Positions 6,710 through 12,985 of a stretch of DNA of 13,027 nucleotides are shown here, piece by piece (position 1 is the stretch's first letter; the number at the start of each line of letters is the position of its first letter). The position numbers and the translations under genes are program-made. The notes under the pieces are model-generated. The model saw only the letters and a program-made list of their open reading frames with translations. It did not search any database and was not told where the DNA came from. The DNA is from Methanofastidiosum sp. GTDB taxonomy: Archaea; Methanobacteriota_B; Thermococci; Methanofastidiosales; Methanofastidiosaceae. Where the stretch lies: assembly GCA_013329085.1 (NCBI GenBank), contig DUKX01000161.1, positions 1,515 through 14,541 of the forward strand. Reading direction: 5' to 3'.

Positions 6710-8460
6710 AGCGCCCCCCTGAGTATGGTAATATTATAGATAAAGTGAATCAGGATACCTGCAAGAAATGCAGGTACCAGATACTTTCTCTCACTAATTC
6801 CTATCCCAATAACTCCCGTTGAAACAATATGTATGCCCCCTGAAAGAAACGTTCTCGTAACAAACACCCTAAGAGCATGATCTGGGAACAGATTAAGTGC
6901 AAAGGCTGTGAAGATAATATCCTCAAGAAGGGCAAATCCAAGGCCAGATGTCATGCCGGCAAGCATCCCTTCATGCCATTTCAAAGGAAAATACTTTTTA
7001 GCTGAGAAAATACCAATGCTTTTTGATAACTCTTCTATAGTTGCCCATATGAACAGTATGGCAAATATCGATTCTGTGAAATAGAGGGCGATAATCCCGA
7101 AGAATATCTCAAAGATTATTGATATAAAAATGGCAATAAATCCAAAAATAAGGGCTATTAAGTAAGGGCTAAAAACTATGTTTTTTAATCTTAGTTTACC
7201 CGCAAATTCAAAGACAAGGTCTTGTATGCTGGGTCTAGGGCCAAAATAAAACTCGTCTTTTTTGTAAAGAACTGTTGACAAATAAATCAGAATAATGGAA
7301 AAGCTAAGGGAAGGCAATATAGAAATGGCCGCTTCTTTCAACGAGTATGTGCCATTTTCAATTGCTATAACAAGAGACAGTGGAGATATAGCTGCGGCCT
7401 CCTTTAGACCTGCAACGTAGAGTGTGGATGTACCGAACAGCAAGAAAAATAGGAGGATAAAAGTTACTGTGACAATTAAGGCTGAATCCTTGTAGTTCTT
7501 TGAATAGACGCCAATTAGTCCAGTTATACTGAGAAGCAGTATTGCCGTTATTGTAAGTGGCAGGATAATTAGAGGATTTGTTACTCTTCCAAAATAGTAG
7601 AGGGCCACCACCCAGAATAAAAGCTGGAACAATATTATCGCTAGGATAGAAATAAATTTTGAATAGAATATTCCTTCTCTTTTCATGGGAAGTGCCAAAA
7701 GCATTTCCCCAGTCCTCCTCTCTTTTTCTGATATAAGTAAGTCAATTAGCATCCCCCCGCTTAAAAACAGGGGCAAAAGAAGAACTAGAAGGACTATATA
7801 TCCCCCCTGCTCATCTTCAAAAGATTTTCTTGTTCTTTCTATCTGTTCCTCGAAATTAGCAGGTCTATCCAGGATGTTTGTTACATTTTCTGTTGTCTGC
7901 TCTTGCGTAGTTTGATTTTGAGAGGGCGTGTTGTTATCCAGAGGGGATTGAGAAACAAGTTCTATATTAGGCTCTACAATTGATAAATCCCTGATTCTGG
8001 CCTCTATAGCTCCATCCCTAAAACCAAGCAGTATTGTGTTTATCTCCGAATAGGCAGAAACGCCCTTTGGGTTCTGATTATTTATGTATACTTCAACTTT
8101 TGAGGATCTATAGCTTCTTATTTTATCTTCAAACTCCTTTTCTATAACTAAAAAGGCTGAAATCCTGCCATTTCTCAATAATTCGAGCCCTTCTTTTTCT
8201 TCCACCCATACAATATCAAATCTTTTATTTTCTGAAATAATGTCTGTCAAGGAGTTCTTTTCTGAGGAGATCCCTATTGGGAGATAACCTTTACCACCTA
8301 TAGAGAGATTGAAGAATCCTCCTTCTTCTAAAGCCTTGACATAGCTACCAAAAAGAGGGATTATAAGAAGGATTACAAGAAGCTGTAAGGTAAAAGCTAT
8401 TTTGAATTTTCTATTTTTAAATAGCCTTCTAAGCTCCCATTTTACCATTTGCTCAATCAT
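6706..8460 (-). CDS. ABC-2 permease fused to PrsW-type intramembrane protease
   Basis: Protein of 584 residues in two parts. Residues 1-400 are a NatB-like ABC-2 permease: helix at 20-40, extracytoplasmic domain 41-218 with an N/Q/T-rich linker (174-195) holding three N-X-T sequons, then helices with the coupling signature SEKERRTGEMLLALPMKR (244-261). A cytoplasmic linker (about 400-430) leads to a second multi-helix domain (432-580) with the PrsW glutamic-protease pattern: EELSK (476-480), GFALLED (508-514, E513), a histidine after an arginine helix (R536, H544), and HFIYN (572-576). These match EExxK, FxxxE, H and HxxxD/N of PrsW, a site-1 protease for anti-sigma factors in Bacillus. EExxK rather than EExxxR argues against CPBP. 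Overlaps the ATPase gene by eight bases and the next permease by four. The fusion implies proteolysis tied to transport; the substrate is unknown. Confidence 0.87.
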   Translation of the reverse strand: MIEQMVKWELRRLFKNRKFKIAFTLQLLVILLIIPLFGSYVKALEEGGFFNLSIGGKGYLPIGISSEKNSLTDIISENKRFDIVWVEEKEGLELLRNGRISAFLVIEKEFEDKIRSYRSSKVEVYINNQNPKGVSAYSEINTILLGFRDGAIEARIRDLSIVEPNIELVSQSPLDNNTPSQNQTTQEQTTENVTNILDRPANFEEQIERTRKSFEDEQGGYIVLLVLLLPLFLSGGMLIDLLISEKERRTGEMLLALPMKREGIFYSKFISILAIILFQLLFWVVALYYFGRVTNPLIILPLTITAILLLSITGLIGVYSKNYKDSALIVTVTFILLFFLLFGTSTLYVAGLKEAAAISPLSLVIAIENGTYSLKEAAISILPSLSFSIILIYLSTVLYKKDEFYFGPRPSIQDLVFEFAGKLRLKNIVFSPYLIALIFGFIAIFISIIFEIFFGIIALYFTESIFAILFIWATIEELSKSIGIFSAKKYFPLKWHEGMLAGMTSGLGFALLEDIIFTAFALNLFPDHALRVFVTRTFLSGGIHIVSTGVIGIGISERKYLVPAFLAGILIHFIYNITILRGAL

Positions 8461-9355
8461 TTTTACTACCGACTAGCTCAATAAAGACCTCTTCAAGAGA
8501 GGGCGTTAAATCTTCAAAATAGATGACATCTTCCCTTAGAACATAGTTAAGATCTTCATAATCCCTGGCCTTAATAACAAGATAATTCTCTCCCCTTTCC
8601 TCTACTTTAAGATTTTTATCGAGAGAGATCCTATCAAGAATATCCTTTTTCATATTTTTTAGGCCAATCTTAAACGTTTTTTCCTTGATGTAAATTTTCT
8701 TGAGATTTTCAATGGTATCGTAGGCCTTTATTTTTCCTTTATCAATGATAGCTATTTTATCACACAGCTGCTCTGCTTCATACATATAATGGGTGCATAG
8801 AATAATTGTTTTATCCTTCTTTAGCGTTTTTATAAAATCCCTGATCTTTCTAGAAGTGAGCGGGTCTAATCCCATCGTAGGCTCATCAAAAACAATTATT
8901 TTGGGGTCATGGATCAAGGCCCTTGAAATTGCAAGCCTCTGTCTCATACCCTTGGAAAATGAGGAAACCTTCCAATCCTTCCTATCAGATAGCCCGACTA
9001 GGGTTAATAGCTCATCTATCCTTTGATTAATTTTTTCCTTGGGAACGCCGTATAATAATCCAAAGTATTCTAGAAGCTCACCGGCCTTTGGCCGCTCATA
9101 TAAATTAGGCTCTTCAGGGAGGTAGCCTATAATCTTTTTGATTTCTGTCGGATGTTTTTGGAGATCCATTCCATCAATTATTATCTGCCCTTTTGACGGT
9201 TTTAAAATTCCACAAAGAAGCCTGATTAAAGTCGTCTTCCCAGCACCGTTTGGGCCAACTATGCCTATGGTTGTCCCATCCTCTATTTTAATAGTGGCAT
9301 TGTCCAAAGCCTTGTGGTCACCAAAGAATTTGGAAACATCAAGAAACTCTATCAT
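8453..9355 (-). CDS. ABC transporter ATP-binding protein (NatA-like)
   Basis: Cytoplasmic ATPase of the exporter, 300 residues. Walker A GPNGAGKTT (34-42), acidic Q-loop GYLPEE (77-82, with E in place of Q as often in this branch), signature FSKGMRQR (133-140, replacing LSGGQ), Walker B IIVFDEPT (153-160) and switch histidine H189. After the nucleotide-binding domain a DrrA/NatA-type C-terminal extension (about 220-300) ends in PSLEEVFIELVG, typical of ABC-2 export ATPases. First gene of a three-gene operon; its 3' end overlaps the fusion permease by eight bases. There is no Shine-Dalgarno before the ATG, and the likely TATA box places the transcript start within a few bases of it, so this mRNA is probably leaderless. 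Substrate not predictable from sequence. Confidence 0.95.
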   Translation of the reverse strand: MIEFLDVSKFFGDHKALDNATIKIEDGTTIGIVGPNGAGKTTLIRLLCGILKPSKGQIIIDGMDLQKHPTEIKKIIGYLPEEPNLYERPKAGELLEYFGLLYGVPKEKINQRIDELLTLVGLSDRKDWKVSSFSKGMRQRLAISRALIHDPKIIVFDEPTMGLDPLTSRKIRDFIKTLKKDKTIILCTHYMYEAEQLCDKIAIIDKGKIKAYDTIENLKKIYIKEKTFKIGLKNMKKDILDRISLDKNLKVEERGENYLVIKARDYEDLNYVLREDVIYFEDLTPSLEEVFIELVGSKND

Positions 9356-9378
9356 TAAAAAAGAATAGGGAACTGTTT

Positions 9379-9390
9379 CTATTTAAACGT
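9379..9390 (-). promoter_or_regulatory. Candidate TATA box for the ABC operon (leaderless)
   Basis: Minus-strand ACGTTTAAATAG lies about 26-30 bases before the ATPase ATG. Standard archaeal spacing puts the start of transcription at or just before the ATG, which fits the absence of a ribosome-binding site. Confidence 0.4.
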
Positions 9391-9433
9391 CTTTGCTTTT
9401 AATTAAGGAATTCTCAATATTTTTAGTTATAGT

Positions 9434-9446
9434 TTATTTTTTAAAT
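9434..9446 (+). promoter_or_regulatory. Candidate TATA box for the adenosyltransferase gene
   Basis: ATTTTTTAAATG (plus strand) would start transcription around 9466-9472, close to the ATG at 9474. There is no Shine-Dalgarno before that ATG, so a leaderless or near-leaderless mRNA is likely. A TATATA at 9461-9466 is too close to serve. Confidence 0.3.
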
Positions 9447-9473
9447 GGGTAGGTGTAAGATATATAGAGTGTT

Positions 9474-9992
9474 ATGAAGGGATTAATCCAAGTTTATACT
9501 GGCAATGGCAAAGGAAAGAGCACCGCTGCCTTTGGCCTTGCTTTAAGGGCTTCAGGGCGTGGGCTAAAAACCATAATAATACAGTTCATGAAGCAGGGGA
9601 ATACGTATGGGGAGCATTTTGCCATAGCGAAAATAGAGAACATCGAAATAGTATCATTTGGTAAACCAAAATTTGTCAACTTTAAAAATCCAAGTAAAGA
9701 GGACATTGAACTTGTAAACGAAGCATTTGAATTTTCCAAAAAAACGATCAATAGCGGAAAATATGATATTGTGATCCTTGATGAAATAAACATTGCCTTG
9801 AATTTTAAATTATTGGAGATAGAAAAGGTAATTGATCTCTTAAAGAATAGACCTGAAAATCTTGAGGTCGTACTGACTGGGAGATTGGCACCTCAAGAGT
9901 TAATTGATCTTGCTGACCTAGTCTCAGAGATAGTAGAGATAAAACACCCCTACCAGAAAGGCATTGGTGCAAGGGAAGGTATTGAGTATTAG
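9474..9992 (+). CDS. cobO: Cob(I)alamin/corrinoid adenosyltransferase, CobA/CobO type
   Basis: Transfers the adenosyl group of ATP to the cobalt of reduced corrinoids, making adenosylcobalamin or adenosylcobinamide in the cytoplasm. The 172 residues show an N-terminal P-loop GNGKGKST (10-17), acidic Walker B ILDEIN (101-106), VVLTGR (132-137) and the family C-terminus HPYQKGIGAREGIEY. Length is normal for a short archaeal member. It is divergent from the ABC operon, with no other intact cobalamin gene in the window. The sequence just downstream may hold the start of a dead cobinamide kinase gene, the next salvage step. A run of five T at 9994-9998 directly after the stop could end the transcript. 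Confidence 0.93.
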   Translation: MKGLIQVYTGNGKGKSTAAFGLALRASGRGLKTIIIQFMKQGNTYGEHFAIAKIENIEIVSFGKPKFVNFKNPSKEDIELVNEAFEFSKKTINSGKYDIVILDEINIALNFKLLEIEKVIDLLKNRPENLEVVLTGRLAPQELIDLADLVSEIVEIKHPYQKGIGAREGIEY

Positions 9993-10007
9993 ATTTTTAT
10001 AATCAAT

Positions 10008-10052
10008 ATGAAAAGCTTATTTGTGGGAGAAGCTAGAAATGGTAAAAGTTGA
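10008..10052 (+). pseudogene. Possible 5' stub of a cobinamide kinase (CobU-like)
   Basis: Fifteen bases after the adenosyltransferase stop, an ATG opens a 14-codon frame reading MKSLFVGEARNGKS, then TGA. Hydrophobic strand plus GxxxxGKS is exactly how CobU/CobP adenosylcobinamide kinases begin (compare GGARSGKS), and that enzyme acts next after adenosylation in salvage. No homologous continuation is visible after the stop, so if real it is a truncated remnant. So short a match could be chance; no Shine-Dalgarno precedes it. Confidence 0.3.
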
Positions 10053-10063
10053 ATTGATACTTT

Positions 10064-10069
10064 AAAAAA
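10064..10069 (-). terminator. T-run terminator after the DUF2283 gene
   Basis: On the minus strand a run of six T follows the DUF2283 stop codon by seven bases, a plausible archaeal intrinsic terminator for the toxin-antitoxin-like pair. No hairpin is seen. Confidence 0.35.
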
Positions 10070-10076
10070 TAACAAC

Positions 10077-10301
10077 TTAATGAGTGCTTCTCTTCTTAAT
10101 TCCAATTAAAGTCATGCCAACGATATCATCATTTTCTTCATTATATCTAAGAATTACTCCATTTCCTAAGTCTTCACTAATCGCCTTTGACGGTTTACCA
10201 AAACTGACATATAAAACGTCAACTTCTTCATCGTAATCAAATTCAACGTCACTATAAATTTTCTTAATACCTTCAATCATACTTATTTTTTGGCTTCCCA
10301 T
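10077..10301 (-). CDS. DUF2283 protein, probable antitoxin
   Basis: Small soluble protein of 74 residues matching DUF2283: FDYDEEVDVLYVSFG (21-35), then GNGVILRYNEE (46-56) and DIVGMTLIGI (59-68), an all-beta-rich core of about 50 residues. DUF2283 genes are frequently paired with small RelE/BECR-like toxins and are thought to act as the antitoxin (association, not proven for this one). The gene starts inside the 3' end of the upstream toxin-like gene (19-base overlap). The ATG at 10301 is chosen because a GGGGGAG stretch lies about ten bases upstream; an internal ATG at 10280 lacks a site. The N-terminal 20 residues extend beyond the usual domain start. Confidence 0.8.
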   Translation of the reverse strand: MGSQKISMIEGIKKIYSDVEFDYDEEVDVLYVSFGKPSKAISEDLGNGVILRYNEENDDIVGMTLIGIKKRSTH

Positions 10302-10492
10302 ATAATCTCTCTCCCCCTCAACTTTTTTGTAATATACGCAGTTATTATAAAGCCATTCTTCTCCTCTCTATATGGAACTACTAGATATTTATCATTAATC
10401 TTTTTTACAGATATAGATTCGCCAAAATCTCCCTTGAAGATTATATCTGGCGCAGCAATTGTATTTAGTACTCCCTCTAAAAGGAAAGCCAT
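10283..10492 (-). CDS. Small nuclease-like toxin partner of DUF2283, 5' end doubtful
   Basis: The ATG-initiated frame gives 69 residues with the pattern seen in small toxin proteins that travel with DUF2283: an ETIxxPDxI-like VLNTIAAPDII, then DKYLVVPYREEKNGFIITAY (34-53) and a KLRG-IIWEAKK end. I believe these belong to the BECR/RelE-like nuclease fold (phage Barnase-EndoU-ColicinE5-RelE type), from memory of the motif. The in-frame sequence upstream of the ATG (to about 10550) also looks genuine: it reads GNIIRLTEERWIHITSSHPE, the family's N-terminal signature. Yet no ATG, GTG or TTG occurs in that frame before the stop at 10592-10594. An ATG at 10575 lies in another frame, so a one-base frameshift near 10552-10556 probably broke the gene or reflects an assembly error. 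As annotated it may be a truncated, inactive toxin. Confidence 0.65.
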   Translation of the reverse strand: MAFLLEGVLNTIAAPDIIFKGDFGESISVKKINDKYLVVPYREEKNGFIITAYITKKLRGREIIWEAKK

Positions 10493-10720
10493 TTCCGGGT
10501 GGCTCGAAGTAATATGGATCCATCTTTCTTCAGTTAATCTAATTATATTGCCTTTACAGGTAGGGCTTCCTTCATATATTAATACTATATTTTACTATTA
10601 ATAAAAGTTATCACTTATATTTAGTAATATGACGCCTAATATTTTGTCTTTTTGTTCGTATCCCAAGGTGCACTTTAACCATATAATCATCTTGAAAATG
10701 CCACGTTGTTATGGCCCACA

Positions 10721-10739
10721 TTTAAAAATGCAAAAAATC
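10721..10739 (-). terminator. T-rich terminator after Rubisco
   Basis: Immediately after the Rubisco stop codon the minus strand reads two T-runs of six and five bases separated by GCA (10732-10737 and 10724-10728), followed by AAA. This suits U-run-dependent archaeal termination. The rest of the gap (10593-10720) shows no feature I can support. Confidence 0.4.
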
Positions 10740-12173
10740 CTACTTCTTCCCTTTTGAGAAGAACTCAATAGCTTCTTCCAATTCTTTGTGATTCTTAGCA
10801 TATTCTTTGATGTCAATTCCTTTTTGATATGCCTCGCATGCTTGGACCAATGATTTTGCCCCTGCTGTTGTTCCTTTAGGATGTGCATGGCAGCCCGCAC
10901 CCATTGTCGTAATAAAATCTATATTTCCCATCACATCAATAAATGGCTTCAGTAAAGTTGGATTTAGACCACCAGAGATAATTGGGCAGCATTTTTTCAT
11001 ACCTCTCCAACTATCATCTTCTAAAATAACATGGTGTGATGTATCCGCTTGAACAAGAGCTATCGCATCTTTATCATTTTCAGGTATTTTTGACCACTCC
11101 TGTTCAAAGAAATGCCCCTTAGCTTTAAACTGTAATATATTAAGTGCTGCAACTACATCTTCTTCTGGACTACCCTGCATTTTTCCAACGCCTGCAGTCC
11201 CCGTGTGAATTCCTGAGGCTCCGGCCAATCTTGCAAATTTGGATAGAACTAATACTGAAAATCCTATTGGATTTTCTAATCTAGTGTAAGCTCCATGGCC
11301 AGCTCTGTGAAAGTGTATAAAGACATCTGGATATTTCCTTCTTAAAGTTTGCACGGCTGTCCACCCAGCCATAATGCCGTCAATTAGGAATGCGTAACTT
11401 CCAGGTTCAAATCCAGTGTTTCTGATAAGTTCACATCTCTCAATCATTGTGTCAAAATCAGCAGCTGAAACATTAAACGAATGAACTTTTTTGTTTCCTG
11501 TTTCCTTAACTGCTTTGTCCATGGCCGCTTTAACGTTTATCACCATCTTGTCATAGGGGCAGAAATCCTGATTTGCTTGAGGCTCATCATTTTTAACGAA
11601 ATCGCCTCCCCCAACCCAGAAATCATAGGCTGCCTCTGCATATTCTGCTGAAGTTAGCCCCATCTTCGGTTTTATTATGGTACCAAGGATAGGTCTATCA
11701 TAGACATTCAGATATTTTCTCATATCGTCTAAAGTATAGCTTGGGCCATCATACTGCTCAAGCATTGCTGGAGGAAACCATACATCAAGCAATTTTAGTG
11801 CGCTTACTTCCTTCATCCCGAGGACATTCCCAACAAGGTATGTCAATATGTTCTGTACGTTTCCACCTCTGTCAAAAAGTCTCCAAGGGTATGCAAGCCA
11901 GACAAGGTTCTTATCCTGATCAATTTGGTAAACTAGAGCGTTCATCTCTTTTGAGAAGGGTGTTTCTGTTTTTACATTGAAATTCGTACCTGTGGAAGAT
12001 TCTGCTGCAACTTCTGCCGCAGCCTGCAGAATGTTTAAACTTCCCCCCGACACTAAATGAAATACGGCAAGGAGGTATTCCCCATTTTTAGGATTAGGCA
12101 GATTAAAATTCACATACCCAAGTTGATGTGGATTTAGTGATTTAATTAATTGTTCTTTGTTTATTTTTTCCAT
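10740..12173 (-). CDS. rbcL: Ribulose-1,5-bisphosphate carboxylase, form II/III
   Basis: Fixes CO2 onto ribulose-1,5-bisphosphate to give two 3-phosphoglycerates. In archaea it usually serves the AMP/nucleoside salvage route or a hexulose-phosphate cycle rather than a Calvin cycle (established for related enzymes). All catalytic elements are present: ESSTGTN (58-64), KPKMGL (168-173), the carbamylation motif GGDFVKNDE (188-197; K194, D196, E197), HFHRAGHG (287-294), GIHTGTAG (321-328), loop-6 GKMQG with K331, and SGG (400-402). An extra segment of about 30 residues between 350 and 390 (GHFFEQEW...EDDSW) matches the assembly domain of the Methanococcoides burtonii II/III enzyme, which the whole 477-residue protein resembles closely. 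It is not a form IV Rubisco-like protein. Encoded alone, with no phosphoribulokinase, AMP phosphorylase or ribose-bisphosphate isomerase in view, and flanked on both sides by toxin-antitoxin-like genes. Confidence 0.97.
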   Translation of the reverse strand: MEKINKEQLIKSLNPHQLGYVNFNLPNPKNGEYLLAVFHLVSGGSLNILQAAAEVAAESSTGTNFNVKTETPFSKEMNALVYQIDQDKNLVWLAYPWRLFDRGGNVQNILTYLVGNVLGMKEVSALKLLDVWFPPAMLEQYDGPSYTLDDMRKYLNVYDRPILGTIIKPKMGLTSAEYAEAAYDFWVGGGDFVKNDEPQANQDFCPYDKMVINVKAAMDKAVKETGNKKVHSFNVSAADFDTMIERCELIRNTGFEPGSYAFLIDGIMAGWTAVQTLRRKYPDVFIHFHRAGHGAYTRLENPIGFSVLVLSKFARLAGASGIHTGTAGVGKMQGSPEEDVVAALNILQFKAKGHFFEQEWSKIPENDKDAIALVQADTSHHVILEDDSWRGMKKCCPIISGGLNPTLLKPFIDVMGNIDFITTMGAGCHAHPKGTTAGAKSLVQACEAYQKGIDIKEYAKNHKELEEAIEFFSKGKK

Positions 12174-12194
12174 AATAATTACCTGTTTTCAATT

Positions 12195-12223
12195 ATTTAT
12201 AAAATTTCCCCATTATATAGGGG
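12195..12223 (-). promoter_or_regulatory. Rubisco promoter: two TATA candidates, one inside CCCC...GGGG
   Basis: Two elements compete on the minus strand. AAATTTTATAAAT (12195-12207) has a purine-rich BRE (GGGGAAA) and would give a leaderless start near 12175. TATATAAT (12212-12219) would start near 12190 and leave a short leader carrying AGGTAATT before the ATG at 12173. The second box is enclosed exactly by CCCC (12208-12211) and GGGG (12220-12223), a striking GC-bounded element in A/T-rich DNA that could be an operator in this divergent Rubisco/HEPN promoter region. Confidence 0.45.
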
Positions 12224-12292
12224 TGCTTGATAACACAATTATCTTTATTTACCCATAAGTTTTAATAACTTTATTTCTTAAGGAATAATGTC

Positions 12293-12676
12293 ATGAGGAG
12301 AGAGATTGAACTTTGGTGGCTTCAAGCAAAAAAGGATTTTTCAGTAGCTGAGATACTTTTTGAAAAGAACCAGTATTACATGGTTGCCTTTTTATGTCAG
12401 CAATCAATTGAGAAGGGATTGAAAGCGCTGCACTTAAAGAAAAACAAAAGACCTGCCGATTTTACTCATTCTTTAGTAACTCTTGGAAATGCGTGCAAGG
12501 TTCCGGATTCTCTTATGTTAATATTAAGGAATTCTACATTAGATTTTATTATGTCAAGGTACCCTGACGCTTCAGACGAACTACCCTATGAAATGTATGA
12601 CAAAATTATAGCATCTCAAAGAATTGATGGTGCAAAAGAGGTTTTGAAATGGATAGAAAAAGAGCTAGAGATATAG
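12293..12676 (+). CDS. HEPN domain protein (PF05168-type), partner of MNT
   Basis: All-helical protein of 127 residues with the HEPN pattern: WWLQAKKDFSVAE (8-20), FLCQQSIEKGLKAL (33-46), THSLVTL (58-64) and SRYPDASDE (88-96). HEPN proteins paired with minimal nucleotidyltransferases form toxin-antitoxin or regulatory systems. In HepT the toxin is an RNase with an RX4-6H motif in the C-terminal half. Here that half has RYPD and no histidine, and the only R-x5-H (R53/H59) falls in the DNA-binding-type HEPN loop. RNase activity is therefore uncertain, and it may be a regulatory member. AGGA eight bases before the ATG sets the start. The 3' end overlaps the MNT gene by 28 bases. Divergent from Rubisco across 119 bases. 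Confidence 0.9.
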   Translation: MRREIELWWLQAKKDFSVAEILFEKNQYYMVAFLCQQSIEKGLKALHLKKNKRPADFTHSLVTLGNACKVPDSLMLILRNSTLDFIMSRYPDASDELPYEMYDKIIASQRIDGAKEVLKWIEKELEI

Positions 12677-12960
12677 AAGATCTCGTAAAATTGATAAAAG
12701 AGGAGTATTCTCCTGAACTAGTACTCCTATTTGGTTCAAGAGCAAGAGGGGACAATCTTATCACAAGTGATTATGACCTTATTATTGTTAGCAATAAATT
12801 TACTGGCGTTCCTTTCTTAACTAGACTATTTTTGATGCAGGATTTGTGGGACGGTGAGAGACATCTAGATGCGTTTTGTTATACGCCTGAAGAATTTGAA
12901 AGAAAAAAACAGCAGATGGGAACTGTCCAGCAGGCTTCAATTGAAGGTATAGCTCTTTGA
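12649..12960 (+). CDS. Minimal nucleotidyltransferase (MNT) of HEPN-MNT pair
   Basis: Protein of 103 residues with a polymerase-beta-like nucleotidyltransferase core: FGSRARGDNLITSDYDLIIV (28-47), giving GS-x10-DxD with metal-binding D41 and D43, and a third acidic residue in HLDAF (D74). MntA antitoxins of this class add AMP to their HEPN toxin to silence it (established for HepT-MntA; inferred here). With all three acidic residues present, it should be catalytically competent. The ATG at 12649 has AGAGG seven bases upstream and lies inside the HEPN gene, so the two are coupled. The HEPN-first gene order is common. A run of six T at 12980-12985 could end the transcript. Confidence 0.9.
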   Translation: MDRKRARDIEDLVKLIKEEYSPELVLLFGSRARGDNLITSDYDLIIVSNKFTGVPFLTRLFLMQDLWDGERHLDAFCYTPEEFERKKQQMGTVQQASIEGIAL

Positions 12961-12979
12961 GTAATTTGATAAGGATTGA

Positions 12980-12985
12980 TTTTTT
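12980..12985 (+). terminator. Possible T-run terminator after HEPN-MNT
   Basis: Six T residues 20 bases after the MNT stop; no hairpin. The remaining bases to the right edge (12986-13027) show nothing I can support. Confidence 0.3.

Noticed and set aside
10598..10690. Thirty-codon minus-strand frame starting MIIWLKCT in the gap after Rubisco
   Set aside because: No family resemblance, no ribosome site and only average length for A/T-rich intergenic DNA; could be a gene relic, but nothing supports it.
10709..10900. Minus-strand frame of 63 codons over the Rubisco 3' end
   Set aside because: Out of frame with the intact Rubisco gene, which accounts for this sequence.
10740..12173. Form IV Rubisco-like protein as an alternative identity
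   Set aside because: The carbamylated lysine K194, D196/E197, H289/R290, loop-6 K331 and SGG are all present, as in true carboxylases.
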